Below are positions 26,948 through 40,452 of a stretch of DNA of 64,000 nt, in pieces. The DNA comes from Plasmodium malariae. Taxonomy: Eukaryota > Apicomplexa > Aconoidasida > Haemosporida > Plasmodiidae. The notes under the pieces were generated by a model, which had not been told where the DNA came from, did no database searches, and saw only the letters and a program-made list of their open reading frames with translations. The stretch covers positions 110,590 to 174,589 of the forward strand of contig NW_021638321.1 of NCBI RefSeq assembly GCF_900090045.1, in the 5' to 3' direction. Positions within the stretch are counted from its first letter, which is position 1. Every line of letters begins with the position of its first letter. Made by a program: the position numbers and the translations under genes.

Positions 26948-29900
26948 ATTGTAGGCTTTTAATATAGTGATATATTGAATAAATAAAAAATTAACATTAA
27001 TTTACATAATTCCAACAATAAAAAAACATTTTTATATGTTTTTTAAATATTTTTTCATAAAAATTTAAACATATATAATACAGTATATTTCACTATATAT
27101 ACAAAAAAAAAAAAAAAATACTTAATTTTAGGTGCTATAAAATATTATAATTAATATATATAATAAATTAACTTGAAGCAAAATAATACAATTTCAATTC
27201 ATAATATTTAATTTAATTACATATTAGTATAATTAAACATTTTGTTTTATAATTTTTACAATTTTTGGAAATTTTGATTAAATTTACAATATAGAATGTA
27301 TAGAATATAGATATGTTCTGTTATTCTATGTATAAGTAGAATTATTGGTATTTTTTTTTTTTTCCCCATAAATTATTCAAATTTTATAAATATTATATTC
27401 CGGAAAATGTATTTATTAATGATAAATAAATATTAGTTATTACAACAATGAAACATAAGTATTAATAAATTAAAAAAATATATATCTATTGTAAAATTTT
27501 CCGAGTTTTACAAATTATTATGCAAACAATTTTTTATAAGAATTAATATATTTAATTAATTGAAGTAGTAAATTTATACATTCTCTATTAAATATTATAT
27601 ACTCTGAATGTAAATATAGAGTGAATTTTTTAATTTTTTTTTTATTGTTTTAGAAAATTATAATTTTAACACATTAACAATTTATACCTTTTTTTACTAA
27701 TGAAAAATAACTATATTGATGAAATAAATTAAAAAATTTTATTTTTAGTTAATTATTTATATATAGAAGAATATATTAACCTATTAAAAAAAAAAAAAAG
27801 CTATTGAAGTTAAATATTTTGTGGAAATATTGTATACAGTTTCATTAATTTAAAAATATACCAAAAGAAATATATATATATATATAGATAATATATAGGG
27901 TATAAAGTGTGTATAACAAATAAGAAAGCATAACAATAAATGTTACTATTAGGAATGCTTTAGTAATTTTTATATTTATAATATTAGAAGGAATATATAA
28001 TGTTTTATATATTCCATTAAAATTATATTATGCCTATAATATATGTTTACTCGTACATCAATATAAATTGACATATATATTAAAATAAACAATACCTTCC
28101 TTAAATAAACATTATGATGTTTTTATTTCCTTAACTTATATATTAATTTCATTATAACATTTATAAAGACACTTATTTATTTTGTTCTAGGTTTTCACGC
28201 ATTAAGAATTTCTCACATTTTTTTTATTAGTTAACGCTTCCACATATAATGCTCGTTAATCAATTTTAAATTCTTATTATATCTTATGTATATATATTGA
28301 GAAATAAATTACAAAAAGTAAATGCTCTTTAGAGTCTTTCTAAACATTTACATATAAATAATCCTTTTCAGTTTAAGCAACAATTATTGTTCTTAAGCCT
28401 TTTTTGATATACTTTTTTAAACCATAAATTTCTATCCGTATAAATCATTTAATTCATATAAATTATGAAATCACACACAAATAATTTAATATACAGAAAT
28501 ATATATAATTTTTTCCTTATTAAGTTTATATATAATCCCACAGTATATATGTATATATATGTTATATTATTTTTTTAGCATATCTATTTTATATTTTATA
28601 AATAATATTATTAATATTTAATATATATAAATAAAACAATATTAATATAAAATAATATCATGTTTCAATTTCCAGAATATTGTATAATATTTATAATACT
28701 TATATATTTTAATATCTACAAACTATAATACATTCTTTAAAATGTTCAAATTTTATAGAGTATAGCGTGTTATTTTTATGGTTTAAAGGACAATTAACCT
28801 AAATAGTTATATGCTTTTATTGCTCTACAAAGATATAGTATTTGAAAATTTTAATTTTTTTATATTTTTAATGCAAATTATTTGTTTTCTAAATGTACAA
28901 AACTTCAATACTTTATTTAATATATATAGTACTATTATCTATGGCGAAAAATGTTCCTTATTATATAATAACCTACATATGGATGTTCTTTACAATATTT
29001 CAATACTTTTTTTATGTAATTGTAAAACATTAAAAATTATTAAGGTAGTCATAAAAATGATAAATCTAAATTCGAAGAACAGCCAACTCAAAACATATTA
29101 ATGAATACACAAACATATTGAAACTCAATGACATTTAATTTAAGCAAAACCCTCATTCGAAAGTTTACTGCCATGCCATGAAGCACCTTTTAATGCTACT
29201 CCATATGATTATATATCATTTTTTCCATTAAATATATGATCCTTCATTCTGATGTTTTTTAATTTTGTTTTATATAAAACTGTAAATTTTTCTGCTTAAA
29301 AATGTGAATAATATTCTCCTAATCTTTATTCCATTCAGGAAAAACATTACTGCTGTAATAATGTTACATTTACAAAAATATGATATTTTTTAATACTATT
29401 TTATACTATTTTAAAATTGCTGTCGTTTACAATAAAAATAGAATTTTGAATTTGAAACATCCAGATGAACTATATTACCAATTAACTAGTTTTGTTTCTG
29501 TAATAATCAGACATATTCAGGTCATATTAAGTATTATTTATCATAGAATATTGTAAAAAGTTCTAAATTATAAGTATTCAACAATAATAATTTTTCATAT
29601 AGAAAATTAAGTACTGTACAGTTTAATAGATATATATTTTTAAAAAATACGAAAAAGAATATTAGAATTATTTTCGTTAATAATAATACTACAAATATAG
29701 TAATATATTAGTGATATTCTAATAGAACTATAAAAAATTCTTATATCAGTGCCACAGTGAACAAGTTAAACAATGCAAAATATAATATATTAAATTAAAA
29801 GTAAAGCATTTTATTCAACGTTATAAGTTACGTGGATAAATAGAAAATATAAAAAAGCAATAATTTTAATTTGACCTCCAATATACATATTTTTGTTTAG

Positions 29901-32882
29901 CTTTAATACAGTAAGAATATATTTTACTATTTAGAAGCATTTCATCCATATAAAGTATTAAAATAGATATGTAAATAAAAGGATATATTAATAATTGAAG
30001 TATCAAAACATGAACAGTAGATATAATATATAAGCAGAATTATCATTAAATTAACTAAAAATATGTAATAGTAAGAACATGACTCATATATAGGTTGCAT
30101 TAATATATAAATTATAATTAATATGCTATTATATTTAAATTGTCAAAGGTGCAATAAATTATGAAGTTGACATTTTTTAATATAAGTATTATATCCAGAC
30201 AATATGATATTAAAAGAATCATACATTGAACTATAAAACTAAACTAATAGAACTGAATGATACTAATTAAAACATAATAATAATAGCACACAGTTTACAC
30301 TAACATAATGTAGATAAATAATATTCATTGAATTATCCGTATAATTCCATATAATAATAAGTTCCTTGTATATTATATTTCGATTTCAAATTTACATGTG
30401 TTACTAATAGAAAATAAATAAAATTAAAATATATTTATCCCAAAATAATTTATTTTTTTATACTTTTCATTTATAATAACCTTTAAAAATAGTTTCAGTA
30501 TTAGTATATAAGAATAATTATATATTACAGAATGAAGTAAAATGAACTATAAATTTTAATAGACTAGTGCTTCTTATAATAATATATACCAAGAACAATA
30601 TATTTCATTTTTATAAATAGTAAATGAAATAACTTATAACATATTATTTAAAGTTAATAAGGAACGTTAAATTATTTTACTTTTACGTATATATTCAGCT
30701 TCATCCCTTGCTATTATATGTATATATATGGTAATTCCTTTAGTGTATTTGATGTGAAAATTTTACCTATTGAATTCATCTTTTTTAATGTTAATTATTA
30801 TATTTTAAATAAATAAATTAATTATATTTGTATGAAGAAATATTTATTAAATATTATGAATATTTTTTAATTTTTTATTATTTTAAATTAAATGTTTTGA
30901 AAAAACTACAGTAACATAAAATATATATGATCAAATTTTAAAACAAAATAATGAGAAATACAGCAACAACAACAAAAAAATAATTTATATATATATTGTA
31001 AAAAAATTATGAATTAGTTTTTCCAAAATACTTTCATATATTTCAGAAAATCTTATTTTCTTTTATTTTTCCACATAATCATGTACTATTACATGTTAAT
31101 TATGTATTTTGTTTACCATATATGAAATATATTCAAATTTTGTATTTGAATATATAATACCTTAAAAAATGATAAATTATTTTTATTCTATTTCCTCATA
31201 TATTGTTATTAATTAAAATATTTTTAAATGTAATGCGATAAAATTTAAGGTTTTAAAACAAAAAGGAAGCATAAAACAAAAAATATATATAAATCAAAAA
31301 TTATATATATATGAAAATTTTATTTTTTTTATTAATTTTGTTTGACTTAACATAATTATAATAAATAAAACAATTATACAAAGTAAGTAGTTACAAAGAA
31401 TTAATACCAATTAGTATATATATATTCTTTTTAATTTTCTAACCATTCTACATCCATTATGGATTTGTTTCAAATAAAGTATTAAAATTATAAATGATAT
31501 ATTTATATTATAACAGAACAAACTACGTTTTTCCATGTAGTTTTAATCATTTCTGAAATTCCATTTGTAAACTCAAATAATAAAAAGAATCATAAAATAA
31601 TACATATGCTTTTTTATTTTGAATACTAAATAAATATTAATCAATTATATTAAAAATTTATTTACGTACAGTGGTCAATTTCAGTAAAAACCAAAAACAT
31701 AAATTAAATGTTTTTGATATATATTTTATAACATATATATTAATAATTATATAAATATAATTATTATACTTCAATACCTTTTTATTATTTAACATAACAT
31801 ATTTTATATATTCATGTAATTATATTATTAAAGTTTTTTTGAATAAGTTTTTAATATATTTTGCTTATTTTTAAATATATACCACCATTGTTTTGGTATA
31901 AGTATATGTAATAATTTTTAATATTTATAATAAGTGTTCAAACTTATTTTCATTAATTAATATTCATAAATTTATATCTTATTGTTCAAAAAATTGTCCA
32001 TATTCAATTATTCTTATCCCAAAGTGCTAAATGTAGTAAACTGCAGAACATATGTATGGATATTATATTATACTATTTTAATATTATGAAATGGAAAAAT
32101 ATATATTATAAATAATTAATTTTCAGGTAATATTTATATATAACATTAAGTATTATGGGTATAGTTTTGTTGACTGTACTTTACTGAACTATAGGAACCA
32201 TTTAGTACAACTTATATATTACTGATTTTCATCTCTAGCACAACAAAATAAATATAAAAAGGTAGAAACAACATAATTAAAGCACTATATTGGTTAATAT
32301 AAACAATAAATAGAAAAACAACACAATTAAAAAAAAGAATACCATCAGTACTATTAATGTTTTGGTACATAAATTATTTTTTTTTTGGAAAAAATGAAAA
32401 AAAAAAAATATTTACATTAATACATATAATAATATTTATATGTTCTGTATTAAAAAACTCAATAAATAAGAGACTACATATACTATAACGATAATTGTAC
32501 ACCATAAATTTAATATCATTTATTAATGTTACTTATATGTAATTTTTTATTATTAGCTATTTGGATTTTAATTTATATGGGGAATATAAATTTTATGTGT
32601 GAATATATATTTAACTCTAACATAATATTAAAATATTATTAATATATATCATATATTTTGTTTAACGTAAAAGATGATAACAATCATATAAAATAAATAT
32701 TAATGTATTCAACTATTTTATTGTACAATTAGGTATTCTAATATAAATGATAATTATATAATTACTCTTTATTGATGTATATTAATTTAAAATTTTCTCG
32801 TAGATAAATATAAAGATATATATTTTTATTTTGCTTTCGTATTTTTATTTACAGCTCTTTAAAGTACTAATGTATATTCACA
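26948..32882. other. 5.9 kb AT-rich intergenic region before the STP1-type gene
   Basis: A copy of the 5' block lies at 27302-27345. The 96-codon plus-strand open frame at 28811-29101 has no domain, signal or splice logic I can recognise. 30360-30610 resembles 15200-15480, sharing ATGAACTATAAATTTTA and neighbouring blocks, so both are probably copies of an older repeat. The last 1.5 kb is the presumed promoter side of the gene starting at 32883. Confidence 0.45.
27302..27345 (-). promoter_or_regulatory. conserved 5' block, copy upstream of the pseudogene at 26006-26947
   Basis: AGAATATAGATATG ... TATAAGTAGAATTAT, about 360-400 bp from the ancestral start. Further upstream it shares ATTTTATAAATATTATATT and GGAAAA with the flank near 50930-50950. 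Degenerate copy; function inferred. Confidence 0.3.
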
Positions 32883-35382
32883 ATGGAAAAGTGTTTACCC
32901 ACGGTAATATTCACTGTTTTTTAATATTTTTAAATTTATGCATAAATTATTTATTTACCATAAAAATTGTGGTAATGCAATGAACATGAAAATATTTGCT
33001 TAAATATTCTTAATAATTCTTTTTAATTTAGTATTCTAGGGTTTATGGCACTACTGTTTTTAGGTATAATGTAGAACCACGTTTTAGAGAAGTTGTAAAT
33101 CATATTAAGAATAGTATTAATGACATTATTGTTAAGAAAGATAAAGAACAATTAAAGAATAAATGCCTATATTTGGCTAGATATCTAATTGTCAATAATA
33201 CTCCTCCACATTATTACATATCACAAAAAGAAATATGGGAAAAGGCATTAAATGTATGGTTAAGTCCTTATTATGAAAAGCTAGATAAACTAGGAGGATG
33301 CCCTTTGATTATGGACGAAAAACATTTAGAAATTTTAGAATTAAAATATGAAGTAGATGATTTCTGTAAAAAGAGAAATACCGATCTGACAGATATAAAA
33401 CGGTTTAAGCAAAGACCTCAATGTGATGAGAGTTATTCAAGTAAATGTGAAGAATATAATATATGGATTAGTGAAAAGGAGAAACATTTTAATACAAAGA
33501 AGTACCTCATTGAAACATGTTACGATAGAAACCAAACAGAAAAAGATCCAAAAAAGTTTTGCAACATAATGGATCCTGAAACATTTAAAAAACAGCCTAA
33601 TTGCACGCTTTCGCATTTAGTATTATCTGGTCAAGTCCCATCTAAAGAAAAAAATAAAGCTTCTTCAGAAGTAAGTGAAAGTAGAGCTGAAAGTGTATCT
33701 ACAACTAAAAATGCACAACAAGTTGGACAAGATCTATCAGAATCTGAAGCTCAACCTCAAGTTCAAACTCAACCTCCACCCCAACATGAGGGGCTTAGTA
33801 CTCCCGGAAGTGGCACTGAAGACGAACCTCAAACTCTATCCCCAGGAACGTCTCTATCTGAGGCTTCATATGGAAAATCAGAAAATAGTAATGCTCAAGG
33901 TGAACAATCTCTCGAAGATGAAGAATCAGGTCCTTATGGTTTGGTTTCTTTTCCTTCTGCAAGGTTAAATGTTGCTACAGATTTTCCTGCGGTTACTGTG
34001 CAGTCTAAAATTCTAAGTATAACTTATACTAATTAATTCTCTATTTTAGAAGTAATTACATTATATATACATTTAAAATACAATTATAGGTCAACCACCA
34101 AATCGAACTATTGTACGCATACCAACTATTTTAACAAGCCTTGTAACTATTATTATACTTTCTCTGTTTATTAAAGTAAAATAAATATATGAAAAACATT
34201 CGATTACTGTAATAATTTAATATATGAATCTATTATTTCTTTTTTTTATATTCTAGTACACTTTAAAAGGAATATTTAAAAAAAAAAAAAAAGATAAAAA
34301 GAAGACAAGCGAAATTTCTGAAAATACTAACATCTTTATATTCTTGCGCAAAAAACGAACTTGTAAAACATGATAAGATGGAATATCCATTATATGATGA
34401 TGAAGAGATCACAAAAAAAATAAAAATACTTGAACATAACAAAAATAATAATATAAACGCATCAAAGCAAAACAAACGTAGATACAAAACTATCATAGAA
34501 GTACATATGCAAATACTCGAAGAATACAGAAATGAAGAATGGGAGTACATAAAAGGAGAATTTTTAGAAATATGCTTAGAATTGTTAACAAAAGGGGAAC
34601 ACAATACATACCCTTATTTGACTAATGACGAACTCATAATGGGAAATACAAAAAGTATTAATCAAAAAGAAAAACAAAAAATATTATGGAATAAATGGAT
34701 AGAAAAACATCAAAATCTTGCTGACAAATTGAAAAAAGAACATTGGTTTAATAATTTAAAAATTGATTGGAAAAGAGAACTAGCTAACTTAAAAAAAAGA
34801 GAAGAATTAAAAAATGATCCTGATGAAATTCAAAATATTCCATTTTCACAAAGAGAAAAATATATATGGAGACAGTGGATATCGGAGAAGTGTATAATTA
34901 TTAAGCAATATATTGAACAGGACTTATTTAACTATTTAACTGATGAACTCCAGATTATACCAGATGATTATGATAATGAAAAAATTAGAGATTCTTTGCC
35001 ATTAATTAATATAGGTGAATTATCGAACAAAGAAGACTGCCAAGAATTATATAAATATATAAAAAAAAAATTATTAACAAAACTATGTATACTCGTTCTT
35101 ATGTCAGTATTAGAAGAATGCAAAAAAGAGCAGGACATTGAAAAAAATGAATCACATTTGGATAATTACATAAATGAATTTAAGGAAAAAGAAAATTCAG
35201 ATAGTAAAAAAGAATTTATAAAAAACTTAAGTGACTTTAACCGAAATTTTTTGGGAAATATGGAAAATACTGATTATACAACAGACGATAGCTTTAGGAA
35301 AAAGTTAGAAAATTGGATAATAGAAGATAATACAAATGCAAATTCTATGGGAAAGGAGAATACTGCAGACAAATACTACTGA
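32883..35382 (+). CDS. STP1: STP1-type surface protein, four exons, frame break in a poly-A tract
   Basis: Exon 1 is 32883-32903 (MEKCLPT). Exon 2 is 33032-34016 (YSRVYGTTVFRYNVEPRF...), a Cys-containing ectodomain with the family-like EEYNIWISEKEKHFNTKKYL and then a Ser/Pro/Gln/Glu-rich low-complexity linker. Exon 3 is 34090-34175, holding one membrane segment (IPTILTSLVTIIILSLFIK). Exon 4 starts at 34257 (YTLKGIFKKKKK). The phases match (0, 1, 0). The long cytoplasmic part (MEYPLYDDEEITKK, later EEWEYIKGEFLEICLELL, ILWNKWIEKH, LWRQWI-like YIWRQWI, ending ADKYY) is typical of STP1/SURFIN C-termini. In exon 4 the frame that follows splicing reaches a 15-A run (34278-34292) and then a stop at about 34371. 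The long frame to 35382 is offset by one base and is coding-like from just after the run. About 740 aa if read through. Predicted surface or exported antigen of the infected red cell. Either a homopolymer length error or a real frameshift. Confidence 0.75.
34278..34292 (+). repeat. 15-A homopolymer where the STP1 frame breaks
   Basis: Fifteen A residues inside exon 4. The exon 3/4 frame and the downstream long frame would agree with a run of 14 or 17. This marks the likely place of an indel. Confidence 0.7.
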
Positions 35383-38300
35383 ATTATAAAAAAATACATT
35401 TTTAAAATTTATAATATACATTCTGAATATATAAGGATAATATTTTTGCGTAAGCATGTAATTTATATGATACTTATTTCATAAATTTTATTATTCACTA
35501 AGGGAACAATGAAAAAAATAATTTAAAAAAATACTTAATAAAAGAAAGAAAAGCGAACATGAAATATGAAGATTGAAATAAAGATGCATAAAATATATTT
35601 CAATTATATATACTATTTTTTATTTAAGATTATCAATATGAATATTATATTAGTATTTGATTAAATACAAGTAACAAGGTATATATATATATATATGTAA
35701 AAATTAAAATTATATTAATGTATTCCAAAAATATTAAACTTGTAGGAAAAAAAAAAAAGCAAAAACATTAATTTTGAAATACTTTTTTTTAATTTATACA
35801 TCATAATTACTTATATTTTTATAATTCTATGTTATTTCATTATTTCTATTTATATGGTTATTTCCATATTTAGAATGACGCTTATTTGTATCCTTCAAAA
35901 AATTCCTATCAATTAATCGTTTAAGGATTTAATTAATATAAAAAAAAATTTAATAAAAAAAAACAGATATACGTTAAAACACATGAAAGCGTAGTGAAAA
36001 CATATATATAATTCATATAATTTAATATATTATAAAAAAACCATATGTTATATACATAATGAAATACTTCTAGGTCATTATGATTTAATAGATAATCTCA
36101 TAATAAACGTTTTCATTTATAGTAAGTTTGTAACCCTTTATTTGTTATATATCAATATATTTTTTTTTAATAATATATATTTTCTCACTAAGAAAAAATC
36201 ATATTTAAATGTACTGTCCCTTCATAAAGAATTCAATTTTTTTATACAACAAATAGTGTAAGTTAAATGAAAAAACTTTATACATATTTATAGATATTTA
36301 TGATATTCAAGTATCTTTTGGGATTGTATAACTTTTATAATTATAAATTAAAAAAATAATTGAACTAATTAAAATGCCTAAAACATGATAATAATGAAAT
36401 TATTCTGAATACATAGTTTTTTATATTAACTTGTAATTTATATTCGCATTTAAAAAAAATGTAAACAATTAAATAAAAAATATTCTTATATTTTTTTTTA
36501 CTTTAATATCTACATTATTATTTATTAATATTTTTATAAAATAAAAGATATAAAAGTTAAATATAAAAAAATGTATAAATTAAACAGTACTATATGAATT
36601 TCAGCGCTTTTCTAAAACCAGAAGGATATTAAAGAAAATATAAATATTTTATAGTAAATTTAAAAAATATGATATATTTTTACATTTTTAAAATAATTTG
36701 TTAATTTTGACTTTTATCTTTATGTTTTTTTTTGATTTTTTGTAATTACTTAATCATATTTTTCTTTTTTCTACTTAGCTAATAAGATTAATGGTTATTA
36801 TTTTTTAAATCATCTCCTATATATTAATATTTATAAAAATAACTACTACTAGATTTATCTATGAAAATATAAAATCCATTTTATATATGTAACAATTTTT
36901 AACTGCTATCATATACCAAAAAAATAGGCAGATTACAAATTATTATTTACTGTTTTATATTATGTAAATCCCATAATAATATCACTTAATTTATGAATTT
37001 TACAATATCAATAATTCATAAATAATATTAATAAATAAAATGGAAAAAAATATATTAATCTGAATTAATTATAATTATTACCATAGGTTAATACAATGCT
37101 AAATAAAATATATATACGTCATTGTAATGTAATAACCTTATAATACATAAAACAAATATATTATTACATATTAATATCATATCATTAGGAAAATAATTAT
37201 TTTTAGATAATTATGTTAGCATTGTCTTTGTTCCAACAATTTTGAATAAATTCAATAGAATTTATATTTTTTCTTTTTGTTTTACCAGAAGTAAATATAT
37301 AGTTCTTTTAAAGTATATTCTTTTAATCTATATAAGATTCATTCCATTAGATATTTTTATACCTTACCATAAAATATTAGTATTACATGCATATTTTATT
37401 CGTACAAATTATACATTAGCAGAATAATAAATATTTATTTTTTCTTTTATATTTTATTTTTTATATATGATATGGTACTTAATAAATTTTTTAATATAAC
37501 TTCAGTCTATTAAATCTATTGTGATTATACTTAAAATATATTGAATATTAAAAATAATCATAGAATATTGCCATACATAAACCTACAAATGTAGTTATGA
37601 ATTAATATTAATCTCACAACAGCACAACAGTAATGTTTTGGAATTTATTAGGCATTTTGACAACAGGACTATTTTATTAAACGAAACGCATATATGAGTA
37701 TTGAAAAATGATATAATATTGTTATAAATATAAAAATAAAATAACAGTGGATATCTTACGTAAAATAAATTTAAAAAATATTTATTTTAACCATTATAAC
37801 AATAACTTTTCTATATTAATGACTACTTTGTTCATAAAGTAAAGGAGAAATAGTTCTACGTATGTACTAATAATAAAAACAATTTTTGTTTTTATGTAAT
37901 TTTATATTCTTTTTAAATATATTTAATTATATCATAAATATATTAGTACAACTAAAATATAATAATATACAAGTTATATATTTTACTAAATATATAATCT
38001 TAAGATATTTTACAATAATATGATATATAAGAAAAAAAAAAATTAATTTATTATTATTCTCTGAGATCTTTGAAATATACGTTTATATATAGTACAACAT
38101 ATAAGACACATAATAGGGATAAATAAAATAGCAGTGAAATAAGCGAAATTGAAAAATTTTATGATATTTTTTTTATCAATTATTTTACAATATTGGGAAA
38201 GTAGAACAAAAGCCATAAATTTATTTTTTAATTGGGCTTGTTATATTTTGTCTGTAAATATAAATTTTAGTTAATATATTAATTTATATTTTTTATTAGT

Positions 38301-39475
38301 CACATGTATAAATAAAATTCACTAATATATTTTACTAAAAGCTTTAGGCATAAATTTTTTTTTTTTTTTTTATTTAATTTATAATTTTAATTAATCTACT
38401 CTGTAATAATATCTAATTTTTGTTAATATAATTGTTATATTTGAAATATAATCATATATATTATACTAAATCAAATGTTATAAAGATTAAACTGAAACTT
38501 TAGCTTCTTGTGTAATAGTATGAAAAAAAATAAGAGATTGTTTTAAATTATACGATAATGTCTATCTCTAGAATAATATGTTTATACTTAAAATATTATT
38601 TTTAAGCGAGATATTTTTAATTAAACGAAATAGTTTTTACTTTCATGTATTATAAACCTATTTAACTTGTATTTATTTTTCATTTATGAAAAGTTATAAT
38701 TTCACTGAAAATCATGAAATTGAGATTTTTAAAGAACCCATATATTATTATAACATATTTTAAATATTAACTGTAATAATTTGAAAGGTACCATTTTAAC
38801 ACTAAAATAAAAATAAAAGGGAAAATTATATATTTATAAAATAAATAATATTTATAGTATTTTAAAAGGTAAAAAAGGACTTTTATATAGATAATCGAAT
38901 ATAATTCGCAATATGTATATGAGAATGCAGTAAAGTTAATTTATTTTTTTCTATATCATATAAGTACATTTATATAATTTTCACACGAACAAAAATTAAA
39001 GGGAAGAATATTTATTACTATAATTCTATTCTAGATACAATATAGAAATTATGTTTTTCATATTATTATGCTTAAATTAAAAGTTTTTATATTGTACTGT
39101 ACAAACTATACAAACTTATATTAATTTTAACCAAAAATTAAAGTGGTGATTTTATTAAGAATTGTTTTCTTAAATTCTATATACAACAAAAAAGAATGCA
39201 CCACATATAAACTTAAAGCGTAACATTTTTTCACTTAGATAAATATCAATATTATATTAATTTAACTTTTGCTATTTCATTCACATGTATTTATATAAAA
39301 TGTAGGGGGAAAGCGTAAGATTTATTTTTTTTTATAATATTTATATATATCATAATATTTCGTTAATTTGTTGTTATATCAATGAAATATCTATTTTTAT
39401 TCATTAAAATAAAAATTTACGAATATATATTATTATTAGTAGTAGTATTTTTTATTTTATTTTTTTTATTTTTAG
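35383..39475. other. 4.1 kb AT-rich intergenic region
   Basis: 3' flank of the STP1-type gene and 5' flank of the PIR pseudogene starting at 39476. The only longer open frame (37242-37427) is chance-like. No exon 1 of the PIR pseudogene could be placed with confidence. Confidence 0.5.
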
Positions 39476-40452
39476 AATAATTCCGTGGAATTATATCTTC
39501 AGTATAAAATGGAATATGAGGGGATTAGTTAAAATGTTAAAAGTGATAGTATAAGTCCTGGACAAATTTTTTCTAATACTAAATATAATTCTTTAGATAT
39601 TTCTAATACTAATTTTATTGCATTATGTCAACAGATTGGTAGATATTTTATTGAAATTAAGGATAAATATTATTCCGATAATCTCAAATGTCGTAAATAC
39701 TTGAATTACCTGATAAATTCAGAAAAAAAAAAAAAAAAAAAGAAGAATAGTTACATTTGGTTTAACCCCTTTAGAGATGTTTCGTCTAAATTAGATAATA
39801 TATGCATATAAGAAATAAAAGAAATTGATACTGAACCTTTAACAAATCTTGAATAAATATACGGTTATTATTAAGATTTTAGCAAATTTAATGATAAAAA
39901 ACAGGATTCTGGTGATATAATTTGTGGTAATATTAAGAAATGTTATAACCTTTACAAGAATAATTGTAAAAAACATCAAAAATGTAGTTAAAATGCTTTT
40001 TGCGTGGATTTAATCAATTGTAAAAAAGTATTTGATAATAAAATTCACAAGGTAGCTCCTTGTACTGGTTTATCACATATTTATCACCTATGCAAGTAAA
40101 ATATATATTTTCTGTCAGTTTATCCAGAACGGTCGAATTGCTAGCAACATTCTCTTTATTTTTTTTATATAAAGTTAAAAAAAAATTATAGTTAATAACG
40201 TGAATATTCTAATACAATGAATATGCCCATTTTCACAAAAATTTACAAGCACAAAACATTAATATATTTAGGTATATATACATGTTTTGTTTCATATAGT
40301 TTACTTTATTGAAATCATGCTTATATAATAGCTTAGTTATGAAAAAAATAGTTGAACTTAAAGAAAAAAGAGAATCCTTACAAAATATATATTAAGTATT
40401 AGATAGAAAATTTAAAGGAAGTTCTCATAGTATAGGATATCAACCACAATGA
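39476..40452 (+). pseudogene. pir: PIR pseudogene, first copy of a tandem pair
   Basis: After an acceptor at 39474-39475, exon 2 reads in one frame for about 200 codons with PIR-like Cys spacing: CRKYLNYLIN, then CGNIKKCYNLYKNNCKKHQK, then a Cys near APCTGLSHIYHL. Five in-frame TAA codons interrupt it. A 19-A run (39723-39741) does not shift the frame. The membrane segment (SLSRTVELLATFSLFFLYKV, ending at 40173) lies in another frame, reached by a one-base loss just after IYHLCK. A GT donor (40174) is present. The last exon, 40300-40452, starts FTLLKSCLYNSL (compare FTPLGS in working PIRs), has one internal TAA and ends GYQPQ then TGA. The first exon is not identified. Related to 45870-46851. 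Confidence 0.7.

Noticed and set aside
28811..29101. 96-codon plus-strand open frame
   Set aside because: No signal, domain, splice logic or family motif. Composition is Phe/Ile/Asn/Leu-rich as expected by chance in this base composition.
29140..29205. Minus-strand fragment reading GVALKGASWHGSKLSNEGFA
   Set aside because: Interesting composition but only about 21 codons between stops, with no recognisable context; too short to support.
33675..33968. 97-codon plus-strand frame inside STP1 exon 2
   Set aside because: Out-of-frame shadow of the low-complexity linker of the real exon.
34263..34604. 113-codon antisense frame over STP1 exon 4
   Set aside because: Antisense of the Lys-rich cytoplasmic domain; Phe/Ser-rich shadow.
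40106..40130. Possible 23-bp intron explaining the PIR frame break
   Set aside because: Much shorter than any other intron in the window, and the sister copy lacks the same donor and acceptor.
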